6,102 nucleotides of DNA from positions 1-6,102 of the forward strand of contig DVLP01000397.1 of the NCBI GenBank assembly GCA_018715445.1, given 5' to 3'. A program made the position numbers and the translations under genes. Of the stretch, positions 1-4,113 are shown piece after piece. Within the stretch, counting starts at the first letter, position 1; each line of letters starts with the position of its first letter. This stretch comes from Candidatus Avipropionibacterium avicola (GTDB lineage Bacteria > Actinomycetota > Actinomycetes > Propionibacteriales > Propionibacteriaceae). The notes under the pieces are model-generated. The model did not search any database. It was not told the origin of the DNA and worked only from the letters and a program-made list of their open reading frames with translations.

Positions 1-178
1 GAACCAGCAGTACGGGGGCCAACAGCAGCAGTACGGAGGCCAGCAACCCGGTGCTCAACAACCTGGTGCCCAACAACCTGGGGCCCAGCAGAACCCGTGG
101 GACGGTCAGCAGAACCCGTGGGGGCCTGGGCCGGACCAGCCCGGTGACGGATCGGGGAGTCCGTGGTCGCGACCCTGA
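1..178 (+). CDS. C-terminal end of a protein with a Gln/Gly/Pro-rich repetitive tail (5' partial)
   Basis: This open frame enters from the left edge (first full codon at 2) and stops at TGA 176-178, giving 58 visible residues. The tail is low complexity and built of short repeats: QQYGG twice (5-19 and 26-40), QQPGA three times in tandem (41-85), and QQNPW twice (86-100 and 107-121), followed by a Gly/Pro/Ser end. Such tails are normally disordered and are common at the ends of actinobacterial membrane-associated or stress proteins, but no folded domain is visible, so no function can be assigned. The frame is believed real because it is repetitive at the amino-acid level while its codons vary at the third base, and because it ends 16 nt inside the next gene in the compact way expected of an operon. 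Other frames here give Arg/Pro-rich translations typical of shadows. Confidence 0.75.
   Translation, partial: NQQYGGQQQQYGGQQPGAQQPGAQQPGAQQNPWDGQQNPWGPGPDQPGDGSGSPWSRP
41..85 (+). repeat. Three tandem 15-bp units encoding QQPGA
   Basis: Three adjacent 15-bp units (41-55, 56-70, 71-85) each encode QQPGA and differ only at third codon positions (CAG/CAA, CCC/CCT, GGT/GGG, GCT/GCC). They are followed by two degenerate relatives encoding QQNPW. The in-frame unit length and synonymous differences point to coding-repeat expansion followed by selection on the peptide rather than a non-coding repeat. Confidence 0.8.
154..159 (+). promoter_or_regulatory. Ribosome binding site of the DUF45 metallopeptidase gene, closely spaced
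   Basis: GGGGAG lies only 3 nt before the GTG at 163, closer than the usual 5-9 nt. An in-frame TGA at 145-147 and the absence of another start before the conserved N-terminal region leave GTG 163 as the only sensible start. Because the upstream gene terminates at 178, just past this start, translation may depend partly on coupling with that gene. Confidence 0.5.
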
Positions 179-723
179 CCGAGGCCGAGTTCGCCGGGCA
201 TCCGATCCGGATCCGCCGCAGCACGCGCCGCCGCAAGACCGTCACCGCGGTCCGCGACGGTGAGCACATCGTGCTGCAGGTGCCGGCGAGGCTGCGTCGC
301 TCCGAGATCGACGAGGTGATGGCCGAGCTGGTGCCGAAGCTGCTGGCCCGCGAGGAGCAGCGTCAACGCGTACCCAGTGACGACGAGCTGATGGCCAGGG
401 CGCAGACGCTGATCGATCGGTACCTGTCCGACCAGGTGCTGACGCCGTTGACCTCGGTGCGCTGGGTCACCAACCAGAGCCAGCGCTGGGGCTCGTGCAG
501 CACCCGGTCCGGAGCGATCCGCCTGTCCCACCGGTTGCGTTCGATGCCGGAGTGGGTGGTCGACAACATCCTGTTGCACGAGCTGGTGCACCTGGTGCAA
601 CCCAACCACTCGCCCCAGTTCTGGGCGCTGGTGCAGCGCGACCCCAACTGCGAGCGGGCCAATGCCTACCTCGACGGCTGGACCGACGCCATGGCCCACC
701 GCGACCGGCCAACACCATTCTGA
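163..723 (+). CDS. M48-like metallopeptidase of the DUF45/YgjP (WLM-type) family
   Basis: A 186-residue, probably cytoplasmic zinc metallopeptidase-like protein with no signal peptide or membrane segment. The N-terminal part (about residues 12-45) has the basic beta-strand pattern of the DUF45 family, with [16 protein letters not shown] and a VPARL strand end. The catalytic half contains RWGSCS (108-113) and the zinc motif HELVH (139-143), followed by PNHSPQFW (147-154). H139, H143 and H149 are the expected metal ligands and E140 the general base. All expected residues are present and the length is close to the family norm, so it looks intact and active. Substrate is unknown; the E. coli relative YgjP has also been annotated as a UTP pyrophosphatase, so peptidase activity should not be taken as proven. 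Start is GTG 163, constrained by an upstream in-frame stop at 145. It overlaps the Gln-rich gene by 16 nt and is convergent with the DUF2342 gene, separated by 19 bp. Confidence 0.93.
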   Translation: MVATLTEAEFAGHPIRIRRSTRRRKTVTAVRDGEHIVLQVPARLRRSEIDEVMAELVPKLLAREEQRQRVPSDDELMARAQTLIDRYLSDQVLTPLTSVRWVTNQSQRWGSCSTRSGAIRLSHRLRSMPEWVVDNILLHELVHLVQPNHSPQFWALVQRDPNCERANAYLDGWTDAMAHRDRPTPF

Positions 724-742
724 GCGGGGCGACCGCGAGGGT

Positions 743-2269
743 TCAGCCTGATGTGTCGTCGCGGGGGTCGTCGCCGCGACGCTCCTCGGCATCGAGCAAC
801 TTGGCCAGCTCGGCATCGAAATCGGTGCCGGACTCGTCGGTCGAGGCGTCCCGCTTGGGGCCCGACTCGACGAAGCCGAGGGGATCGTCCAGATCCTCGG
901 TGCCGGGCATCACGTCCGGGTGACGCCACGGCTCGTCGCGACCGGCGGCATCCTTCTTCTCCTGCAGGGCGGCCCACAGGTTGGCGGCATCACGCAGTCG
1001 CCGGGGCCGTAGCTCCAGGCCGACCAGGCTGGCGAAGGTGGCTTCGGCCGGCCCGCCGGTGGCGCGGCGTCGCCGCATCTGCTCGGCCAGCGGCACCGCC
1101 GAGGGCATCCAGCGCGCGGCAGCCTGGGCGACCACATGGTCGACCCAGCCTTCGACCAGGGCGAGCATCGTCTCCAGGCGCACCAGCACCGCCTGCTGCT
1201 CGGGGGTCTGCTGCGGGGAGAACAGGTTGCCGGTCAGGCGCTCCTGGAGTGACTCGAGGTCGGACAGGTCCATGTCGCCGATGGCGTCCTCGATCGCGGA
1301 GCTGTCGATCCGGATCCCTCGGGCGTACTCCTCGACCAGGCTGAGCAGGGTGCTGCGCAACCAGGTGGTGCCGTGGAACAGCCGCTGCCGGGCGCACTCG
1401 CGCAGCGCGAGGTAGAGGTAGATGTCGGTGGTGGACTGGTCGAGGCCTTCCCCGAACTTCTCCACCCCACCGGGCAGCAGCGCGACCTTGTCGTGCAGCG
1501 GCAGGCCGATGTCGGTCGCGCCCACGACCTCACCGGCCAGCTGGGCCAACGCCTGACCGAGCTGGATGCCGAACATCCCTGCGCCGGAGGAGCGGACCAT
1601 CGGCGCGAGCATCTTCTCGATGTCACCGAACTGGGCGGCCTCCTCGGCCGGCGGGGTCAGCGACTCCTGCATCGCATCGGCAATGCTCGAGGCGACCGGC
1701 TCGACCAGGCCCTGCCACACCGGCTGGGTGTTGTCGATCCACTCCGCACGGCTCCAGGCGAGCGGTTCACCGGGCACCCGGGGGAAGTCGGTGACATCGT
1801 CCAGCCACACCTCGGCGATCGTGACCGCTTCCCGCACCCGCTCCCGCTGGGTCGCGGTCGGCACCGGATCGGGCCCGAGCTGGGCCGAGGTCTTGCGGGC
1901 GGTGTCCTTGGCCAGGTCCCAGTTGACCCCGCCCTCGACCGAGCCACCCAGGGGGCCGCCCGCACCGAACAGTCCACCGAGGCCGCCTGCGCCTCCGGTG
2001 GCACCGAAGACCTGACCACCCTGACCGAGCTGCGACAGCGTGCGCTGGACCTGGGCGAACAGTTCTTCCATGCCCTCCGGCTGCTCCGCGCCGCCGGCCC
2101 CGCCGAGCTGACCGAACAGCTGGTTGAACATGGCCTGGAAGTCTCCGGGCGTACCGCCGGGCTGGTTCGCGCCCGATCCCTCGGAGCGCCCCGAATCCCC
2201 CGAGCCTGCCGAATCGTCGGACCGGTCCGGATCGTCGGAACGATCAGGATCGTTGGGTTGCTCAGCCAT
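743..2269 (-). CDS. DUF2342 / Zincin_2 family protein (annotated as zinc-dependent metalloprotease)
   Basis: A 508-residue soluble protein of the actinobacterial DUF2342 family, often annotated as a zinc-dependent metalloprotease or putative hydrolase; some relatives are associated with F420 genomes. Residues 1-62 are disordered and acidic (DPDRSD repeats, then Gly-rich). A conserved segment follows (residues 43-130), then the helical core: LPLHDKVALLPGGVEKF (256-272), YLYLALRECARQRLF (284-298), LVEEYARGI (311-319), TPEQQAVLVRLE (355-366), LALVEGWVDHVV (369-380), and GGPAEATFASLVGLELRPRR (405-424). The C-terminal 40 residues are acidic. Unusually, residues 290-294 read RECAR where I recall REAAH in relatives, so the His expected at 294 is Arg; metal binding may be altered. 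The start ATG at 2267-2269 is chosen because AGGGAG lies 5 nt upstream. The open frame extends 115 codons further to 2614, but that part overlaps the YlbL-type gene and reads as noise. The gene is divergent from the YlbL-type operon and convergent with the DUF45 gene. Confidence 0.92.
   Translation of the reverse strand: MAEQPNDPDRSDDPDRSDDSAGSGDSGRSEGSGANQPGGTPGDFQAMFNQLFGQLGGAGGAEQPEGMEELFAQVQRTLSQLGQGGQVFGATGGAGGLGGLFGAGGPLGGSVEGGVNWDLAKDTARKTSAQLGPDPVPTATQRERVREAVTIAEVWLDDVTDFPRVPGEPLAWSRAEWIDNTQPVWQGLVEPVASSIADAMQESLTPPAEEAAQFGDIEKMLAPMVRSSGAGMFGIQLGQALAQLAGEVVGATDIGLPLHDKVALLPGGVEKFGEGLDQSTTDIYLYLALRECARQRLFHGTTWLRSTLLSLVEEYARGIRIDSSAIEDAIGDMDLSDLESLQERLTGNLFSPQQTPEQQAVLVRLETMLALVEGWVDHVVAQAAARWMPSAVPLAEQMRRRRATGGPAEATFASLVGLELRPRRLRDAANLWAALQEKKDAAGRDEPWRHPDVMPGTEDLDDPLGFVESGPKRDASTDESGTDFDAELAKLLDAEERRGDDPRDDTSG
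2216..2251 (-). repeat. Two tandem 18-bp units encoding DPDRSD
   Basis: Near the start of the DUF2342 gene, 2234-2251 and 2216-2233 (read on the minus strand) each encode DPDRSD, with differences only at synonymous positions. Degenerate copies (DSAGSG, DSGRSEG) follow. The repeat extends an acidic, probably unstructured N-terminal extension. Confidence 0.75.
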
Positions 2270-2274
2270 CACCA

Positions 2275-2280
2275 CTCCCT
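2275..2280 (-). promoter_or_regulatory. Ribosome binding site of the DUF2342 gene
   Basis: Read on the minus strand, AGGGAG sits 5 nt before ATG 2269. It decides the start: the longer frame beginning at 2614 would place over 100 non-conserved residues ahead of this well-formed initiation site. Two GTG codons directly precede the ATG (GTG GTG ATG) and are less well spaced. Confidence 0.8.
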
Positions 2281-2298
2281 GATTTGATGCGTCCTCCC

Positions 2299-2327
2299 AT
2301 TCAACCGCACACGACCAACCGACCCAA
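2299..2327 (-). promoter_or_regulatory. Possible promoter of the DUF2342 gene (weak)
   Basis: On the minus strand, TTGGGT (2322-2327) and TTGAAT (2299-2304) are separated by 17 bp, a suitable spacing for -35 and -10 elements. The -35 matches only the first three consensus bases and the -10 four of six. Predicted transcription would begin near 2292, leaving a leader of about 23 nt that contains the ribosome binding site. The placement is plausible but the match is modest. Confidence 0.35.
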
Positions 2328-2333
2328 CCCGCG

Positions 2334-2339
2334 TAGGAT
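2334..2339 (+). promoter_or_regulatory. -10 element TAGGAT of the YlbL-type gene, probably giving a leaderless transcript
   Basis: TAGGAT fits the actinobacterial housekeeping -10 pattern TANNNT. Its distance to ATG 2348 is 8 nt, so transcription would start at or within two bases of the start codon, giving a leaderless mRNA. No convincing -35 element is seen about 17 bp upstream, which is common for such promoters. The AGGA inside the same hexamer (2335-2338) could instead act as a weak ribosome binding site 9 nt from the ATG if transcription begins further upstream. Confidence 0.55.
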
Positions 2340-2347
2340 CGGATCCC

Positions 2348-3514
2348 ATGGAGACGCCAGAGCCGGAGGCCCCCGATCTGGATGCTCCCGACCTGGAACA
2401 GCCCGTACGGGTCCCGTGGTGGCGTCGACCGATCTGGATGACCCCGCAGAGCTGGACCTCGCTGGCGGCCTCGATCGGTTTCCTCTGTGCGGTGATGGTG
2501 CTGGCCCTCGTACCGGCCCCGTACGTCGTGTGGGCACCCGGCGGCACCGTCGACACCCTCGGCCACGATGCGTCCGGCGCCCCGCTGGTGGAGGTCTCCG
2601 GGGCCGAGACCCATCCGGTCTCGGGACAGCTCGACCTCACGACGGTGTCGGTCACCCGGGTCGACTCCGGGCTGGGGTTCGCTCCGGCCTTCGTGGCGTG
2701 GCTGCGGCGTGGGTTCGACACCCTGGACCGCGACCTCTACTACCCGCCGGGCACGACGGCCGAGAGCAGCCGTCAGGAGAGGGCCGCCATGATGTCGCAG
2801 TCACAGTTGTCGGCCCGGGTGGCTGCCGCCCGGGCAGCAGGGCTACCGGTGAGCCCCCACCCGATGATTGCCGGCGTCGTGGTGGGTGGCCCGTCCGATC
2901 CGGCCCTGCAGCCCGGCGACGTGGTGCTGTCGGTGGCCGGGCAGCCGGTCGAGGATGCCGACACCGTGCTGGTGGCGCTGGCCGCCGCCCTGACCGAGGG
3001 AGACCTGGGCGACGGCGACGAGCTCGACTGGCAGGTCCGCCGTGACGGTGAGGACCTCACCGTCACCACCTCGGTCCGTGCCGGGGACACCGTCGAGGAC
3101 CGCCTCGGTGTGCAGCTGATCGATGGCTTCGACACCCCCTTGACCGTCCGCTACGGGATCGACGAGGAGATCGGCGGACCGAGCGCCGGGCTGGTGTTCA
3201 GCCTGGCGATCTACGACGTGGTGACCCCGGGGGAGTTGCTGGCCGGTCGCCATGTCGCCGGCACCGGGACCATCGACACCGACGGCCGGGTGGGAGCGAT
3301 CGGCGGCATCCAGTCCAAGGTCGTGGCCGCCGAGCGGGCCGGCGCCACCATCTTCCTCGTCCCGGCCGACAACTGTGAGGACCTGGCCGGGTTGCGCACC
3401 GACCTCGACCTGATCCGGATCGCCACGCTCGACGAGGCGATCGACGCCCTCACCGCCCTACACGACGACAACCACCTGCACGACGGCAACCACCAGGAGG
3501 TACCCCGATGCTGA
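2348..3514 (+). CDS. Membrane-anchored PDZ and Lon-type (S16) serine protease, YlbL family
   Basis: A 388-residue protein expected to be anchored in the cytoplasmic membrane with its protease domain outside. Residues 1-35 are a Pro/Glu/Asp-rich then basic cytoplasmic start (WWRRP), and residues 38-61 form a single membrane segment. A PDZ domain spans about 172-246, with the core GPSDPALQPGDVVLSVAGQPV (181-201) typical of substrate-binding PDZ folds. The C-terminal Lon proteolytic domain has the serine in GGPSAG (S279) and the lysine in GGIQSK (K324), forming the Ser/Lys dyad; both are intact. There is no ATPase domain, so unlike true Lon it must work without ATP-driven unfolding or with a partner. 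The last residues form a His/Asp-rich tail. ATG 2348 is the first start after an in-frame stop at 2285. The gene overlaps the PPA1309-family gene by 7 nt and heads the probable operon. Substrate unknown; an envelope quality-control role is inferred. Confidence 0.95.
   Translation: METPEPEAPDLDAPDLEQPVRVPWWRRPIWMTPQSWTSLAASIGFLCAVMVLALVPAPYVVWAPGGTVDTLGHDASGAPLVEVSGAETHPVSGQLDLTTVSVTRVDSGLGFAPAFVAWLRRGFDTLDRDLYYPPGTTAESSRQERAAMMSQSQLSARVAAARAAGLPVSPHPMIAGVVVGGPSDPALQPGDVVLSVAGQPVEDADTVLVALAAALTEGDLGDGDELDWQVRRDGEDLTVTTSVRAGDTVEDRLGVQLIDGFDTPLTVRYGIDEEIGGPSAGLVFSLAIYDVVTPGELLAGRHVAGTGTIDTDGRVGAIGGIQSKVVAAERAGATIFLVPADNCEDLAGLRTDLDLIRIATLDEAIDALTALHDDNHLHDGNHQEVPRC
3458..3493 (+). repeat. Two tandem 18-bp units encoding LHDDNH and LHDGNH
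   Basis: 3458-3475 and 3476-3493 differ at 2 of 18 bases and encode LHDDNH followed by LHDGNH at the extreme C-terminus of the YlbL-type protease. The result is a short tail with four His and three Asp that could bind metal. The repeat ends 1 nt before the ribosome binding site of the next gene. Confidence 0.8.
3495..3500 (+). promoter_or_regulatory. Consensus ribosome binding site of the PPA1309-family gene
   Basis: A full AGGAGG lies 7 nt before ATG 3508, within the last codons of the YlbL-type gene. The start and the upstream stop share the heptamer ATGCTGA (3508-3514), so the two genes are probably translationally coupled, while the strong site allows independent high-level initiation. 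Confidence 0.85.
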
Positions 3515-4068
3515 ACGATCCGAACGCACCCGAGCAGCAGAGCGACGGAGGCGACACCGGCCACGCGCTGCTGGCCTGCCTGATGGAGATCGATCGCCAC
3601 ATCGACCAGGCCGGATGGGAGCAGCCGCCGCTGCTGTTCGCGCTGGTGCCGACCGCGGAGCTGGAGGCGGCCGAGCCGCACCTGGCCCGGACTGAGTTGG
3701 CCCCACCCGATCGTCTCAGCGCGATCCAGCAGGACGAGTTCGACGCCGGTGACGATGTGGTCGGTGCGCTGGCCCGGGTGATGTGGCCCGATGCGGTCGT
3801 GGGCTGCGCCCTGAGCCTGGTCCGTTCCTTCCTGCCGCCGGACGCCGAGGCCGATCTGCCCGACGATCCTGCGCAGGCCGAGACCTACGTCCAGGAGCAC
3901 CCGCAACGTCAGGACGTCCGGGCCGTCGTCGGGGTGTTGCGTGACGGTCCCACCCAGGGGATCGCCCGCTTGCACACCCATCCCGACGACGTGCTGTCGG
4001 GCCCGGATCTGCTGCCCGGGGTCGTCACCGCACTGGCCGGTACGTTCGCCCCGAGCGGCGACGCATAG
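3508..4068 (+). CDS. PPA1309 family conserved actinobacterial protein
   Basis: A 186-residue soluble protein with no signal peptide, membrane helix or recognisable catalytic motif. It resembles the PPA1309 family: an N-terminal helix (ALLACLMEIDRHIDQAGW, 20-37), the segment QPPLLFALVPTAELEAAEP (39-57), a middle stretch around WPDAVVGCALSLVRSFLPP (93-111), and a C-terminal segment with DVRAVVGVLRDG (136-147), ending GPDLLPGVVTALAGTF (165-180). Length and completeness match what I remember of the family. No biochemical role is known to me. Its fixed position between the YlbL-type protease and UPF0182 suggests a cytosolic partner of one of them, which is inference. The start is set by AGGAGG at 3495-3500. 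The next gene lies 45 nt downstream in the same reading frame, with TAG 4066-4068 separating them and no visible terminator. Confidence 0.9.
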   Translation: MLNDPNAPEQQSDGGDTGHALLACLMEIDRHIDQAGWEQPPLLFALVPTAELEAAEPHLARTELAPPDRLSAIQQDEFDAGDDVVGALARVMWPDAVVGCALSLVRSFLPPDAEADLPDDPAQAETYVQEHPQRQDVRAVVGVLRDGPTQGIARLHTHPDDVLSGPDLLPGVVTALAGTFAPSGDA

Positions 4069-4072
4069 GCTT
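4067..4072 (+). promoter_or_regulatory. Possible internal -10 element TAGGCT ahead of UPF0182 (weak)
   Basis: TAGGCT overlaps the stop codon of the PPA1309-family gene and fits TANNNT. Transcription would start near 4079 with a leader of about 35 nt carrying the AGGAG site at 4099-4103. No -35 match is seen, and a single TANNNT hexamer is weak evidence, so this is only a candidate for separate expression of the UPF0182 gene. Confidence 0.22.
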
Positions 4073-4098
4073 GCCCCACACTGATCGACCCGCGACCC

Positions 4099-4103
4099 AG
4101 GAG
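4099..4103 (+). promoter_or_regulatory. Ribosome binding site of the UPF0182 gene
   Basis: AGGAG lies 10 nt before GTG 4114, slightly long spacing but the only purine-rich site. It selects GTG 4114, which gives the family-like N-terminus VRRRNALLPT leading straight into the first membrane segment. Confidence 0.6.
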
Positions 4104-4113
4104 TGGCCGGACC

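Noticed and set aside
724..736. Small hairpin (GCGG at 724-727, CCGC at 733-736) in the 19-bp convergent spacer, considered as a bidirectional terminator
   Set aside because: Only four base pairs and no T-run on either strand; expected by chance at this GC content.
1373..2287. 304-codon plus-strand open frame opposite the DUF2342 gene
   Set aside because: Antisense shadow of a strongly recognised family protein; the translation has no coherent domain, and no ribosome binding site was recognised.
2270..2614. 115-codon N-terminal extension of the DUF2342 open frame
   Set aside because: It crosses the divergent spacer and overlaps the first 267 bases of the YlbL-type gene. It shows no family similarity, while a well-placed AGGGAG marks ATG 2269 as the start.
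2284..3045. 253-codon plus-strand frame starting at TTG/ATG 2284-2289 that overlaps the YlbL-type gene
   Set aside because: Arg/Gly/Pro-rich shadow translation; the overlapping frame carries the membrane helix, PDZ and Lon domains.
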